From: CAWCDJ01 sp963778675
Lineage (GTDB): Bacteria; Acidobacteriota; Terriglobia; Bryobacterales; Bryobacteraceae
Direction: 5' to 3'
Length of the DNA: 64,000 bases
NCBI GenBank assembly: GCA_963778675.1
Contig: CAVZVI010000011.1
Coordinates: forward strand, 496,001 to 560,000
This document shows, piece after piece, positions 7,584 through 16,579 of the stretch. Made by a program: the position numbers and the translations under genes. How positions within the stretch are numbered: the first letter of the stretch is position 1; the number at the start of each line of letters is the position of its first letter. The notes below the pieces were generated by a model. That model did no database searches. It saw nothing but the letters and a program-made list of their open reading frames with translations, and was not told the DNA's origin.

Positions 7584-9113
7584 GTGCCTACCGTCAGTAC
7601 GACCATCTCCGACGTTCTCGAGAAGCTCCACATCGAGCCGCTGAATTCTGGCGCCTGCCACGGCGAATGGATTGCGACACCTTCCGGCCGCGAACTGGTT
7701 TCGTTGAATCCATCCACCGGCGAACCGCTGGCGAGGGTCAAAACGGCCGGCCTGGACGACTACGAAGCGGTGGCGAGCCGGGGCGCCGAGGCGTTTCTCG
7801 ACTGGCGCATGGTCCCCGCGCCGCGGCGCGGCGATATCGTACGCGAGATCGCCAACGAGTTGCGGGCGCACAAGGCGGAACTGGGCGCGCTGGTCTCCCT
7901 CGAGATGGGCAAGATCCTCGCCGAAGGGATGGGCGAGGTGCAGGAGATGATCGACATCGCGGACTTCGCGGTCGGGCTTTCGCGGCAGTTGTACGGCCTC
8001 ACGATGCACAGCGAGCGGCCCGGACACCGCATGTACGAGCAGTGGCATCCGCTGGGCGTCGTGGGAGTGATCAGCGCGTTCAATTTTCCCGTGGCCGTGT
8101 GGTCGTGGAACGCCATGATCGCGGCGGTCTGCGGCGATTGCGTGCTGTGGCGTCCGTCGTCGGATACGCCCCTAACTGCGATTGCCGTGCAGAAAATCTG
8201 TAATCGCGTTCTGGACCGGCACAACCTGAAAGGCATCTTCAACCTGGTGATCGGTCCGGCCAATCCGGTCGGAGAGACCCTGATTCAGGACCGCCGCATT
8301 CCGCTGATCAGCTTCACCGGGTCGACGGAAGTCGGCCGGCACGTGGCGGAAACCGTGGCGCGGCGCCTCGGCAGGACGATCCTCGAATTGGGCGGCAACA
8401 ACGGCATCCTCGTCACGGACGATGCGAATCCGGACCTCGTGCTGCGAGCGGTGCTTTTCGGCGCCGTCGGAACCGCCGGACAGCGCTGCACGACCACGCG
8501 TCGCCTCTTCCTGCAGCGCGGCATCGCTCCGCGCATCCGGGAAGCCCTGATCGACGCATACCGGCAGGTGAAGATCGGGGACCCGCTCGACGAGAATACG
8601 CTGATGGGGCCGCTGGTCAATCGCCGCGCCGTGGACGATATGATGGACGGCATCCGCCGCATTCGCGAGGAAGGCGGCGAAATCCTATACGGCGGCAGGC
8701 GCCTGGATGGCAACTTCGTCGAACCCACACTCGTGGCGGCGCGGCCGGAGATGCCGATCCTCAAAGAGGAGATCTTCGCACCGATTCTGTACCTGGTGGA
8801 ATTCGACGACCTGGACCAGGCGATTCACTGGCACAACGACGTGCCGCAGGGCCTCTCTTCGGCCATGTTCACCAATAGCCTGATTTCCGCGGAGACCTTC
8901 CTCAGCCACCGCGGCAGCGATTGCGGGATCGCCAACATCAACCTGGGGACGAGCGGAGCGGAGATCGGGGGCGCCTTCGGTGGAGAGAAAGAGACAGGCG
9001 GCGGACGGGAGTCCGGCAGCGACGCGTGGAAAGCCTACATGCGGCGGCAGACCAACACAATCAACTGGTCCACCGAAATGCCTCTGGCGCAGGGGATTCA
9101 GTTTCTACTGTAG
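7584..9113 (+). CDS. amaB: ALDH7-type aldehyde dehydrogenase (probable aminoadipate-semialdehyde dehydrogenase)
   Basis: A 509-residue NAD-dependent aldehyde dehydrogenase. Catalytic C302 sits in GTAGQRCTTTRR and the general base E268 in LELGGNN. These, with the C-terminal SGAEIGGAFGGEKETGGGRESGSDAWK stretch, are signatures of the ALDH7 (antiquitin) group. In bacteria such enzymes oxidise 2-aminoadipate semialdehyde/piperideine-6-carboxylate in lysine breakdown. Substrate is assigned by family only. No other lysine genes are near. The start is a GTG. The gene ends in a hairpin facing rplQ. Confidence 0.85.
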   Translation: MPTVSTTISDVLEKLHIEPLNSGACHGEWIATPSGRELVSLNPSTGEPLARVKTAGLDDYEAVASRGAEAFLDWRMVPAPRRGDIVREIANELRAHKAELGALVSLEMGKILAEGMGEVQEMIDIADFAVGLSRQLYGLTMHSERPGHRMYEQWHPLGVVGVISAFNFPVAVWSWNAMIAAVCGDCVLWRPSSDTPLTAIAVQKICNRVLDRHNLKGIFNLVIGPANPVGETLIQDRRIPLISFTGSTEVGRHVAETVARRLGRTILELGGNNGILVTDDANPDLVLRAVLFGAVGTAGQRCTTTRRLFLQRGIAPRIREALIDAYRQVKIGDPLDENTLMGPLVNRRAVDDMMDGIRRIREEGGEILYGGRRLDGNFVEPTLVAARPEMPILKEEIFAPILYLVEFDDLDQAIHWHNDVPQGLSSAMFTNSLISAETFLSHRGSDCGIANINLGTSGAEIGGAFGGEKETGGGRESGSDAWKAYMRRQTNTINWSTEMPLAQGIQFLL

Positions 9114-9123
9114 GCGTAAGACT

Positions 9124-9157
9124 CCTGGCCTGCCCGGGTTCAACCGCGCAGGCCAGG
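9124..9157. terminator. Hairpin between convergent ALDH and rplQ ends
   Basis: CCTGGCCTGC (9124-9133) pairs perfectly with GCAGGCCAGG (9148-9157) across a 14-base loop, in the 52-base gap between the two converging stop codons. A long GC stem placed there most likely ends transcription from both sides, even though U-tracts are short. Confidence 0.6.
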
Positions 9158-9165
9158 GTTTCAGA

Positions 9166-9621
9166 CTATTCGGTAGTGTCTTCTTCGCCGGGCTCGCGGC
9201 CTTCGCGCTGCGCCTTCATGCGCTCTTCACGGCGTTTGGCGCGGTCGGCAGCACGCTTCACCAGCTCGGAACCGACCAGTTCGATCATGGCCTGCTCGGC
9301 GCCGTCGCCCTTGCGCGGCCCAAGGCGGGTGATGCGGGTATAGCCGCCGTTGCGCTGCCCGAAGCGCGTTCCCAGCGTGTCGAACAGTTTCTTTACGGAG
9401 GCCGGTGTACGCAGCACCGCGGCCGCCTGCCGCCGCGTATGAAGCGTATCGGCCTTGGCCAGGGTAATGCATTTCTCAACCAGCGGCCGCACGGCCTTGG
9501 CCTTCGGGACGGTGGTGATCACGCGCTCTTCGAGGATCACGCTGGTGGCGAGATTACGGAGCAGCGCGTTGCGGCTATCCACCGGACGCTTCAGTTTAAA
9601 TCCGGCAACTTTGTGTCTCAT
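9166..9621 (-). CDS. rplQ: 50S ribosomal protein L17
   Basis: Large-subunit protein L17, 151 residues, slightly longer than the E. coli 127 because of a charged C-terminal tail (KRREERMKAQREGREPGEE). The conserved start MRHKVAGFKLKR and the RNLATSVILEERV core are present. It is the last gene of the alpha operon, three bases after rpoA, and the transcript probably ends at the hairpin at 9124-9157. Confidence 0.97.
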   Translation of the reverse strand: MRHKVAGFKLKRPVDSRNALLRNLATSVILEERVITTVPKAKAVRPLVEKCITLAKADTLHTRRQAAAVLRTPASVKKLFDTLGTRFGQRNGGYTRITRLGPRKGDGAEQAMIELVGSELVKRAADRAKRREERMKAQREGREPGEEDTTE

Positions 9622-9624
9622 GTG

Positions 9625-10674
9625 CTACTCCCCCATCTGCTCCTGTGAGTTCTCGTCTTCGGGGCCGTAATCCGGGATGCTTCCGGGGGCCTGCTGCGGC
9701 GGCGCCACCAGCCGGCCGTGCGCGTCGATGCGCATGCCGAGTGAGAGCCCCATGTTGGCCAGGATCTCCTTGATTTCGTTGAGCGACTTACGGCCGAAAT
9801 TCTTCGTACGAAGCATCTCCGCCTCGGTCTTCTGCACCAGCTCGCCGATGGTCTGGATATTCGCGTTCTTCAAGCAGTTGTACGAACGAACGCTGAGTTC
9901 CAGCTCTTCGACCGAGCGGTTCAGGATTTCGTTCATCTTGTCGAGGCCGCGCTCGGAGATCTCTTCGGTCTGCTCCGGCACTTCTTCGAAGTTGATGAAG
10001 ATCGACATGTGGTCTTTCAGCAACTTGGCTGCGTAGCCGATCGCGTCCTGGGGCGAAACCGCGCCGTTGGTCCACACTTCGAGCGTCAGCTTGTCGTAGT
10101 CGGTCATCTGCCCGAGGCGCGCTGCTTCCACCTGGAAGTTCACCTTGCGCACGGGAGAATGCACCGAGTCGATCGGGATATACCCCAGGGCCAGGTCCTC
10201 ATCGAAGTTCTTGTCGGCGCTGACGTAGCCGCGCCCGATCTTCAGGCGCATCTCGATCGAGAGACGGCCGCCCTCGCTGACGGTGGCAATGTGGACGTCG
10301 CGGTCCAGCACTTCGACGTCGGCATCGGTCTCGATCTGGCCGCTGCGCACGTCCCCTGGCTGTTCCACGTTGAGGCGAACGGTTTTGACGCCCTCGCCCA
10401 GAATCTTGAACGGAACCTGCTTCAGGTTGAGGATAATGTCCGTCGCATCCTCGACCACGCCCGGAATCGGGCTGAATTCGTGCTCCACGCCTTCGATGCG
10501 CACCGCGGTGATCGCGGCGCCCTCGATCGAGCTCAACAGAACGCGGCGCAGGCCATTGCCGATGGTGGTGCCGAAGCCGCGCTGAAAAGGTTGAGCTGTG
10601 AACATGCCATACCGCTCCGTGAGGGTCTCGGTATTGGCAACCAGCCGTTTTGGTTTTTGGAAGCCCTTAAACAT
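9625..10674 (-). CDS. rpoA: RNA polymerase alpha subunit
   Basis: 349 residues: the N-terminal dimerisation/assembly domain (to about 230) with FGTTIGNGLRRVLLSSIEGAA, a linker, and the C-terminal domain with ELSVRSYNCLKNANI and the helix-hairpin-helix NFGRKSLNEIKEIL that binds UP elements and activators. I start at MFKGFQKPKRL. The frame is open 36 bases further but the added residues are not conserved. It sits between rpsD and rplQ as in most alpha operons. Confidence 0.97.
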   Translation of the reverse strand: MFKGFQKPKRLVANTETLTERYGMFTAQPFQRGFGTTIGNGLRRVLLSSIEGAAITAVRIEGVEHEFSPIPGVVEDATDIILNLKQVPFKILGEGVKTVRLNVEQPGDVRSGQIETDADVEVLDRDVHIATVSEGGRLSIEMRLKIGRGYVSADKNFDEDLALGYIPIDSVHSPVRKVNFQVEAARLGQMTDYDKLTLEVWTNGAVSPQDAIGYAAKLLKDHMSIFINFEEVPEQTEEISERGLDKMNEILNRSVEELELSVRSYNCLKNANIQTIGELVQKTEAEMLRTKNFGRKSLNEIKEILANMGLSLGMRIDAHGRLVAPPQQAPGSIPDYGPEDENSQEQMGE

Positions 10675-10701
10675 ATGGAAACCTCGCTTCTGGCGGGCAC
10701 C

Positions 10702-10727
10702 GCCCAGCAACCCGGCAGGGGCTGGGC
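10702..10727 (-). other. Hairpin in the rpsD-rpoA gap
   Basis: GCCCAGC (10702-10708) pairs with GCTGGGC (10721-10727) around a 12-base loop, in the 64-base gap upstream of rpoA. Possibly an attenuator or mRNA-processing site that adjusts rpoA relative to the ribosomal genes. No protein-binding site was recognised. Confidence 0.4.
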
Positions 10728-10738
10728 ATGCCCGGCCC

Positions 10739-11371
10739 TTACTTCGAGTACAGCTCGACGATGAGCTGCTCGTTCATTTGAATCTGCACCAGTTCGCTGC
10801 GCTGCGGGAGGCTGGTGATACGGCCCTTCAATCCTTCGCGATCCACGTCGATCCAATTCGGGGCCGGAGCATGGGCCGTGGCATCGCGCGCGGCCAGGAT
10901 AGTGGGGTTGTTCTTGCTGCTCTCGCGCACGGCGACCACGTCACCCACTCTCACCTGGGCCGAGGGGATGTTGCACTTGCGCCCGTTGACTTCGACATGC
11001 CCATGGCGGACCACCTGCCGCGCCTGCGCGCGGCTGGTGCCGAATCCCATGCGATAGATCACGCTGTCGAGGCGCCGCTCGAGCGCCGACATCAGGTTCT
11101 CGCCGGTGATGCCCTTTTGTGCGGCAGCTTTTTCGTAGGTGGTGCGGAACTGCCGCTCCAGGACGCCGTATACTCGGCGCACCTTCTGCTTCTCGCGAAG
11201 CTGCAGGCCGTATCCGACGATCTTCGCCTTGCGGTCTTTGCCGTGCTGCCCGGGGACGAAATTGCGGCGTTCGATCGCGCACTTTTCGCTGTGGCAGCGC
11301 TCGCCCTTCAGAAACAGTTTCATGCCCTCGCGCCGGCACTGCCGGCAAACCGGGCCGATATATCTTGCCAA
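10739..11371 (-). CDS. rpsD: 30S ribosomal protein S4
   Basis: Primary 16S-binding protein S4, 210 residues. The N-terminus keeps a zinc-type set of four cysteines (C9, C12, C26, C31), the form known from Thermus and many other bacteria. The S4 RNA-binding domain follows at about residues 95-160 (RRLDSVIYRMGF, RQVVRHGHVEVNG). Located in the alpha operon between rpsK and rpoA with unusually long gaps of 98 and 64 bases. Confidence 0.97.
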   Translation of the reverse strand: MARYIGPVCRQCRREGMKLFLKGERCHSEKCAIERRNFVPGQHGKDRKAKIVGYGLQLREKQKVRRVYGVLERQFRTTYEKAAAQKGITGENLMSALERRLDSVIYRMGFGTSRAQARQVVRHGHVEVNGRKCNIPSAQVRVGDVVAVRESSKNNPTILAARDATAHAPAPNWIDVDREGLKGRITSLPQRSELVQIQMNEQLIVELYSK

Positions 11372-11469
11372 GTTTCTCTCCTTACCTTTCTTCTACTCAG
11401 GTGCGGTTTACAGCCCTGGCAGGCCTTCGTCCCGCTTATCGAACCGCTTCCTTCCGGTCGCGGCCCGGC

Positions 11470-11877
11470 TTAAACTCTGCGCTTCTTCGGAGGCCGGCAC
11501 CCGTTGTGAGGAATCGGCGTGACGTCGCGGATCGCGCGCACATCGATACCCGCGGTGGAAAGCGCGCGGACCGCCGACTCGCGGCCGGAACCCGGCCCGC
11601 TCACCCGAACCTCCACCGTACGCAGCCCGCTTTCGGACGCCTTGTTGGCAGCCGTCAGAGCCGCCTGCTGGGCGGCGAACGGCGTGCCTTTGCGCGACCC
11701 GCGGAAGCCCAGCGACCCGGCGCTCGACCAGGAGAGAGTATTGCCTTCCTGGTCCGAGATGGTCACGATCGTGTTGTTGAAGGTGGCCTGGATATGCACG
11801 ACGCCCGAATGGACGACGCGCTTTTCCTTCTTCTTGAAGCTCTTCTTCTTGCCTGCTTTTGCTGGTGCTTTCGCCAT
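11470..11877 (-). CDS. rpsK: 30S ribosomal protein S11
   Basis: Platform protein S11, 135 residues with a lysine-rich N-terminus (MAKAPAKAGKKKSFKKK). The core ATFNNTIVTISD and the C-terminal HNGCRPPKKRRV are typical. One base separates it from rpsM upstream. A 98-base gap without recognisable signals follows before rpsD. Confidence 0.97.
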   Translation of the reverse strand: MAKAPAKAGKKKSFKKKEKRVVHSGVVHIQATFNNTIVTISDQEGNTLSWSSAGSLGFRGSRKGTPFAAQQAALTAANKASESGLRTVEVRVSGPGSGRESAVRALSTAGIDVRAIRDVTPIPHNGCRPPKKRRV

Positions 11878-11878
11878 A

Positions 11879-12265
11879 CTATGTCTTTCCGGTCGCCTTC
11901 TTCTTGTTCGCCACGGTGCCGCGTCGCGGACCCTTGCGGGTGCGTGCGTTGGTGTGGGTGCGCTGCCCGCGAACCGGCAGGCTGCGGCGATGCCGCAATC
12001 CCCGGTACGAGCCTATCTCGATGTGACGCTTGATATTCATCGAGATTTCCTTGCGCAGGTCGCCTTCGACCGCGCCTTCCTCTTCCAGGATCTGACGGAC
12101 GCGGTTGACCTCGTCTTCGGTCAGGTCCCGAATCTTTTTGTCAAACTCGATGCCGGCCCGGTACAGGAGCGATTTGGAGCGGGTACGGCCGATGCCGTAA
12201 ATGTAAGTCAGCCCGATCTCGGCTCTCTTGGCGGGCGGCAGATCCACACCGGCGATACGTGCCAT
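11879..12265 (-). CDS. rpsM: 30S ribosomal protein S13
   Basis: Head protein S13, 128 residues, contacting the P-site tRNA and the L5 bridge. MARIAGVDLPPAKRAEIGLTYIYGIG and the C-terminal GQRTHTNARTRKG are diagnostic. First ribosomal gene after rpmJ, one base apart. Confidence 0.97.
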   Translation of the reverse strand: MARIAGVDLPPAKRAEIGLTYIYGIGRTRSKSLLYRAGIEFDKKIRDLTEDEVNRVRQILEEEGAVEGDLRKEISMNIKRHIEIGSYRGLRHRRSLPVRGQRTHTNARTRKGPRRGTVANKKKATGKT

Positions 12266-12266
12266 A

Positions 12267-12380
12267 TTAGCCCTGCCTCTGTTTATGTTTGGGATTGACG
12301 CAGATGACCCGCACCACGCCCTCGCGATGGATCACCTTGCACTTGTCGCAAATCTTCTTAACGGATGCTCGAACTTTCAT
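12267..12380 (-). CDS. rpmJ: 50S ribosomal protein L36
   Basis: A 37-residue protein starting MKVRASVKKICDKC. The four zinc ligands C11, C14, C27 and H32 (CX2C-X12-CX4H) are all kept, so this is the zinc-binding form. Its ATG overlaps the infA stop by four bases (ATGA). Too short for many gene callers but unambiguous. Confidence 0.95.
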   Translation of the reverse strand: MKVRASVKKICDKCKVIHREGVVRVICVNPKHKQRQG

Positions 12381-12598
12381 GTTGTCAGCTTCCTGATAAT
12401 TCTTCCACGCGTCGGGTCGTGAGGCATCAGTTCGACCTCAACCCGGTCGCCCGGAACCAACCGGACGAAATTCCGTTTCACCACACCCACCAGGTGGGCC
12501 AAAACTTCCTGCCTGGTGTCCAGCACGACCTTGTAAATCGCGCTGGGCCGCTCCTCGGCGACCGTCGCCTCGACCTTTACGGCCTTGTCAGCACCCAC
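12377..12598 (-). CDS. infA: Translation initiation factor IF-1
   Basis: A 73-residue OB-fold protein (VKVEATVAEERPSAIYKV, GVVKRNFVRLVPGDRVEVEL, DPTRGRIIRK) that blocks the A site during initiation. The frame is open to 12673 but the upstream part is inside map and not IF-1-like. I choose the GTG at 12598, which gives normal length. It thus overlaps the end of map by 22 bases. The start codon is the least certain part. Confidence 0.9.
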   Translation of the reverse strand: MGADKAVKVEATVAEERPSAIYKVVLDTRQEVLAHLVGVVKRNFVRLVPGDRVEVELMPHDPTRGRIIRKLTT

Positions 12599-13347
12599 GG
12601 CCCGTTTTCCGTCACCGCGATGCAATGCTCGAAGTGCGCCGAGTTGGACCCGTCTTTGGTCACCGCCGTCCACCGGTCCTTCAACACGACCGCTTCCGGC
12701 CGCCCTGCATTGACCATCGGCTCCACGGCCAGAACCATCCCCGGTTTGAGCCGGGGATTCTCATTCTTCCGGTCCACGTAATTGGGGACCTGCGGCTCTT
12801 CGTGAAGTTGGGTCCCGATACCATGGCCCACATACTCCCGCACGATCGAGAAGCCATTGGACTTCACGTGCTGCTCCACGGTTCCGCAAACATCAAAAAG
12901 GCGATTGCCCGACCGCACCCGGTCGATCGCCTTCTCCAGGGCCTCCCGGGTGACTTCGAGAAGCCTTTCGGTCTCGGGGCCGATCTCGCCGATGGGAACG
13001 GTAATGGCCGAATCGCCGTAATACCCGTCCAGCTTCACTCCGGTATCAATCGAAACAATGTCGCCCTTCTTCAGGACACGCTTCACATTCGGCATCCCGT
13101 GGACGATCTCGCTATTCACCGAAGTGCACAACACAAACTTGTACGCCTCGCCGGCCGCCGGAACGTAGTACCCTTTGAACGCGGGCTTGGCACCGGCATC
13201 GGCGATCATCTTTTCGGCGGCGACTTCCAGGTCCATGGTGCTGGCACCTTCCACCGCCAGTTCCTTCAACTTCTGCAGGATCTGCCAAACCAGCATCCCG
13301 CTGCGCCGCATCTTTTCCAGCTCAGCGGCGGTCTTTCGAACAATCAT
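12577..13347 (-). CDS. map: Methionine aminopeptidase, type I
   Basis: Removes initiator methionine. 256 residues. All five metal ligands are visible: D101 (IDTG), D112 (GDSA), H175 (VGHGIG), E209 (AVEPM) and E240 (HFEH). I start at MIVRKTAAELEKMRRSG because it matches family N-termini. This start lies inside adk, overlapping it by 26 bases. Upstream in-frame residues are antisense-like noise. It is in the usual spc-operon place between adk and infA. Confidence 0.95.
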   Translation of the reverse strand: MIVRKTAAELEKMRRSGMLVWQILQKLKELAVEGASTMDLEVAAEKMIADAGAKPAFKGYYVPAAGEAYKFVLCTSVNSEIVHGMPNVKRVLKKGDIVSIDTGVKLDGYYGDSAITVPIGEIGPETERLLEVTREALEKAIDRVRSGNRLFDVCGTVEQHVKSNGFSIVREYVGHGIGTQLHEEPQVPNYVDRKNENPRLKPGMVLAVEPMVNAGRPEAVVLKDRWTAVTKDGSNSAHFEHCIAVTENGPWVLTRP

Positions 13348-13996
13348 CTGTCTCCATCGCCCGGCAAACGTTCTGAAACACAACCTCGGGCGGCTGGTTG
13401 CTCGCTTCCACCTCAATCAAGCGCCGCCCGGCGGCCCGGAGAAAATCGAGAACCGGCCTGGTCTGCTGCTCGTACGCGTCCAGGCGCTCCCGGATTACTT
13501 CCTCCCTGTCGTCATTGCGAATCACCAGTTGCTCACCGTCCAAATCGCACAGATTATCCTCGCGAGGGGGCTGGGAGACGATGTTGTACAGGGTTCCGCA
13601 GCGAGGGCACTGGCGCCGTCCGGTCAAACGGGCAATAACTACATTATAATCAACAGCGAGATAAATTACCACCTCGCGAATTCCCCGCTCGTCCAGCCAT
13701 CCGCAGAAGTGCCCGGCCTGGGCCAGCGTACGCGGGTATCCGTCCAGCACAAAACCCCTGGCGGCGTCCGGCTCACTCAGCCGCTCCTTTACCATTCGAT
13801 CCACTACCTCGTCCGGAACCAGCGCACCCGACTGCATGGTGGCTACGAGATCCGGATCGATGCCGGCTCCCCGGCGGATGCGGTCCCGAAGCATGTCCCC
13901 CGTGGAGATGTGGGGAATGCCCAGGCACTGCGTCAGCATCCTCGCCTGTGTGCCTTTGCCGGATCCGGGCGAGCCGAACAATACAATCGCATTCAC
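13322..13996 (-). CDS. adk: Adenylate kinase
   Basis: Interconverts ATP, AMP and ADP. 224 residues. P-loop GSPGSGKGT at 8-16, the GFVLDGYPRT AMP-binding segment, and a long LID domain. The LID carries C130, C133, C150 and D153, the Cys3-Asp zinc site of the Gram-positive-type enzyme. It lies five bases after secY and overlaps the start of map. Confidence 0.97.
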   Translation of the reverse strand: MNAIVLFGSPGSGKGTQARMLTQCLGIPHISTGDMLRDRIRRGAGIDPDLVATMQSGALVPDEVVDRMVKERLSEPDAARGFVLDGYPRTLAQAGHFCGWLDERGIREVVIYLAVDYNVVIARLTGRRQCPRCGTLYNIVSQPPREDNLCDLDGEQLVIRNDDREEVIRERLDAYEQQTRPVLDFLRAAGRRLIEVEASNQPPEVVFQNVCRAMETDDCSKDRR

Positions 13997-14001
13997 AAAA
14001 A

Positions 14002-15402
14002 TCAGAATGAACTTCTGCGTCCGCGGATCCGGCCCGACCGCGGCGTGAAGCCCTCATAGTGGCGCATGATGAGCTGGGCTTCGATCTGGTTAATCGTATC
14101 CATCGCCACGCCCACCACGATCAGCAGCGAGGTGCCGCCGAAATAGAAGTTCACGTTCAACCCCTCCAGCAACCGCCGGGGGAACGTCTGATCCACCCAG
14201 TTGCCGACCAGCGGAAGATGCTGGAGGTGGATTCCCGAAATCATGATGTCCGGGATCAGGCACAGGATCGACAGGTAGATGCCGCCCACCACCGTGATCT
14301 TGGTGAGGATGTTGTTCATGTAGTCGGCGGTGTTCCGTCCGGGACGGATGCCCGGGATGAACCCGCCGTACTTGCGCATGTTGTCCGCCGCTTCGTTCGG
14401 GTTGAAGATGATCGAAACGTAGAAGAAGCAGAAGAAAATAATGCCCGCCACGAAGAGCACGTAGTACAGCGGCTCGCCGTGCTGGATGGCCCTCAGGGTG
14501 GCGGAAAGCCAGTTGATGTTCTTGACCCAGCCCATCAGCGCCAACTGCTGCGGGAACGCCAGGATCGAGGAGGCGAAGATCACGGGGATGACGCCGCCCG
14601 CGTTCACCTTCAGGGGCATGTGGGTGGACTGTCCGCCCATCACCCGCCGGCCCACCACTCGCTTGGCGTACTGCACCGGAATCCGCCGCTCGCCGCGTTC
14701 CACCAGGACGATGAACCCAACCACCGCAATCATCATCACGATCAGCGAAATCAGCGTGAGCGCGCTCCAGTCGCCCACCGTGAAGACGTGAGTGTAGATG
14801 TTCTCCAGCGCATTCGGCAGGCCGACCACAATACCGGCGAAGATGATCAGCGACATGCCGTTGCCGACGCCGCGCTCGCTGATCTGCTCGCCCAGCCACA
14901 TGATGAAGGCCGAACCGGTGGTCAGCGACAGCACCGTCAACATGACGAATCCGAAGCCGGGATCGATGACGATTCCCTGCCCCATGGACATCAGGCCCTG
15001 GGCAATGCCGAACGACTGCAGAACGGAAAGGATGATGGTCAGGTAGCGGGTCCACTGCGTGATCTTGCGGCGCCCGAGTTCGCCTTCCTTCTGGAGTTTC
15101 TCGAGGGTCGGAACCACGACCGTCATCAACTGCAGGATGATCGACGCCGTAATGTACGGCATGATCCCCAAGGCGAAGATGGTCAGGCGGCGGATGTTGC
15201 CGCCCGCAAACAGGTCGAAGAATCCGAAGATCGACCCTGCCTGCGATCCGAAAAACTGCTCCCAGCGTTGGATGTTGATTCCCGGAGTGGGGATGTGCCC
15301 GCCCAGGCGGTACACCGCCAGCAGCGCCAGCGTGAACAGAAGCCGCTTGCGCAGATCCGGAACGCGAAACATGTTCGCGAACGCTTCAAGTAACCTTCCC
15401 AT
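14002..15402 (-). CDS. secY: Protein translocase subunit SecY
   Basis: Central channel of the Sec translocon, 466 residues with ten predicted membrane helices. Conserved landmarks include the plug region around FFDLFAGG, ALGIMPYITASI, and the cytosolic GGFIPGIRPG loop. Positioned between rplO and adk as in most spc operons. Length and N-terminus (MGRLLEAFANMFRVPDLRKR) are normal. Confidence 0.97.
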   Translation of the reverse strand: MGRLLEAFANMFRVPDLRKRLLFTLALLAVYRLGGHIPTPGINIQRWEQFFGSQAGSIFGFFDLFAGGNIRRLTIFALGIMPYITASIILQLMTVVVPTLEKLQKEGELGRRKITQWTRYLTIILSVLQSFGIAQGLMSMGQGIVIDPGFGFVMLTVLSLTTGSAFIMWLGEQISERGVGNGMSLIIFAGIVVGLPNALENIYTHVFTVGDWSALTLISLIVMMIAVVGFIVLVERGERRIPVQYAKRVVGRRVMGGQSTHMPLKVNAGGVIPVIFASSILAFPQQLALMGWVKNINWLSATLRAIQHGEPLYYVLFVAGIIFFCFFYVSIIFNPNEAADNMRKYGGFIPGIRPGRNTADYMNNILTKITVVGGIYLSILCLIPDIMISGIHLQHLPLVGNWVDQTFPRRLLEGLNVNFYFGGTSLLIVVGVAMDTINQIEAQLIMRHYEGFTPRSGRIRGRRSSF

Positions 15403-15423
15403 GATTCCCTTCGATTCCCGGCG

Positions 15424-15876
15424 CTATTCCGCCTGAGCGCCGATCACCTGTGCCGTCCCGCCGGCCTTCTGGATCTTTTCCAGGGCCGATTTGGAGAACT
15501 GGTGTGCCTCCACCGAAATCTTTCGGGTCAATTGACCCGTGCCCAGAACCTTCAGCCCCTCGCCGAGTTTCTTGATGACGCCGAGCTCGATCAGGCGGTC
15601 GACATTGAAGGAATCGCCCTCGAGCTTCTCCAGCCGTCCGAGGTTGACGATAGCGTACTGTTTCTTGAAGATATTCGTAAAGCCGCGTTTCGGCAGGCGG
15701 CGATGCAGCGGCATCTGGCCGCCTTCGAATCCGCGCTTCTGACTGAAGCCCGTTCCCGCGTGCTGCCCTTTGCTGCCCCGCGTGGAGGTCTTCCCGTGTC
15801 CCGAACCCATGCCCCGGCCGATGCGCTTGCGGCTCTTCTTCTGCCCGGCGGGCGGTCTCAATCCGCTAAGGTTCAT
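15424..15876 (-). CDS. rplO: 50S ribosomal protein L15
   Basis: 150-residue late-assembly protein. The N-terminus MNLSGLRPPAGQKKSRKRIGRG and the Gly-rich GSGHGKTSTRGSKGQHAG stretch are diagnostic. Fourteen bases after rpmD and 21 before secY. Confidence 0.97.
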   Translation of the reverse strand: MNLSGLRPPAGQKKSRKRIGRGMGSGHGKTSTRGSKGQHAGTGFSQKRGFEGGQMPLHRRLPKRGFTNIFKKQYAIVNLGRLEKLEGDSFNVDRLIELGVIKKLGEGLKVLGTGQLTRKISVEAHQFSKSALEKIQKAGGTAQVIGAQAE

Positions 15877-15890
15877 TGCGTCTCTCTCCC

Positions 15891-16070
15891 CTACTCCACC
15901 ACTTCCAGCAGGTGCGGAACTTTCTTTACCATACCGCGAAACACCGGGGTGTCCGGCCGCTCCACTACCTGGTTGAGCTTGCGCAGGCCCAGGCCCTTGA
16001 CGACGCGCTTGTGCTTTTCCGGAGTGCAGATCGGACTGCGGACCAGTTTGATCTTGATCTTGCCTTCCAT
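15891..16070 (-). CDS. rpmD: 50S ribosomal protein L30
   Basis: 59-residue protein (KIKIKLVRSPICTPEKHK, GLGLRKLNQVVERPDTP). Its ATG shares one base with the rpsE stop (TAATG). A longer open frame to 16214 is only the shadow of rpsE. Confidence 0.95.
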   Translation of the reverse strand: MEGKIKIKLVRSPICTPEKHKRVVKGLGLRKLNQVVERPDTPVFRGMVKKVPHLLEVVE

Positions 16071-16576
16071 TACAGTTTCTCCACCGCCAGGCCGCGCATT
16101 TCGGCCACGGCGTTTCTGTCGCGCAGCAGTTCGAGCGCCACGATCGTCGCCTTCACCACGTTGTGCGGGTTGCGGCGCCCGATGGATTTGGTCAGGACGT
16201 TGGGAATCCCGCACGCCGTAATCACCGCGCGAACCGCGCCGCCGGCGATTACGCCGGTTCCTTCCGCCGCCGGCTTGAGCAGCACGTGCGAACTGGCGAA
16301 CACGCCCAGCACCTGGTGCGGAATGGTGGTATCGAGGACGTTCACCTTGCGCAGGTTCTTTTTGGCCGCCTCGATGCCCTTGCGGATCGCCGAGGGCACT
16401 TCCTTCGCTTTGCCCACGCCGTAGCCCACCACCTTCGCGGAGGGATCGCCGATCACCACCAGCGCCGAGAAGCTGAGGTTCTTGCCGCCCTTCACAACCT
16501 TCGTGACCCGGTTGATCGCCACCACCTGCTCTTTGAGGTTGAGCGTCGACGGATCGATACGTTTCACAATCGCCAT
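16070..16576 (-). CDS. rpsE: 30S ribosomal protein S5
   Basis: 168-residue protein for decoding fidelity. N-terminal domain with INRVTKVVKGGKNLSFSALVVIGD and GYGVGKAKEVPSAIRKG, C-terminal domain with GGAVRAVITACGI and NPHNVVKATI. Three bases after rplR. Confidence 0.97.
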   Translation of the reverse strand: MAIVKRIDPSTLNLKEQVVAINRVTKVVKGGKNLSFSALVVIGDPSAKVVGYGVGKAKEVPSAIRKGIEAAKKNLRKVNVLDTTIPHQVLGVFASSHVLLKPAAEGTGVIAGGAVRAVITACGIPNVLTKSIGRRNPHNVVKATIVALELLRDRNAVAEMRGLAVEKL

Positions 16577-16579
16577 GGA

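Noticed and set aside
14059..15393. 444-codon plus-strand frame opposite secY
   Set aside because: Shadow of secY. Composition is extremely rich in His, Asp and Arg with no domain.
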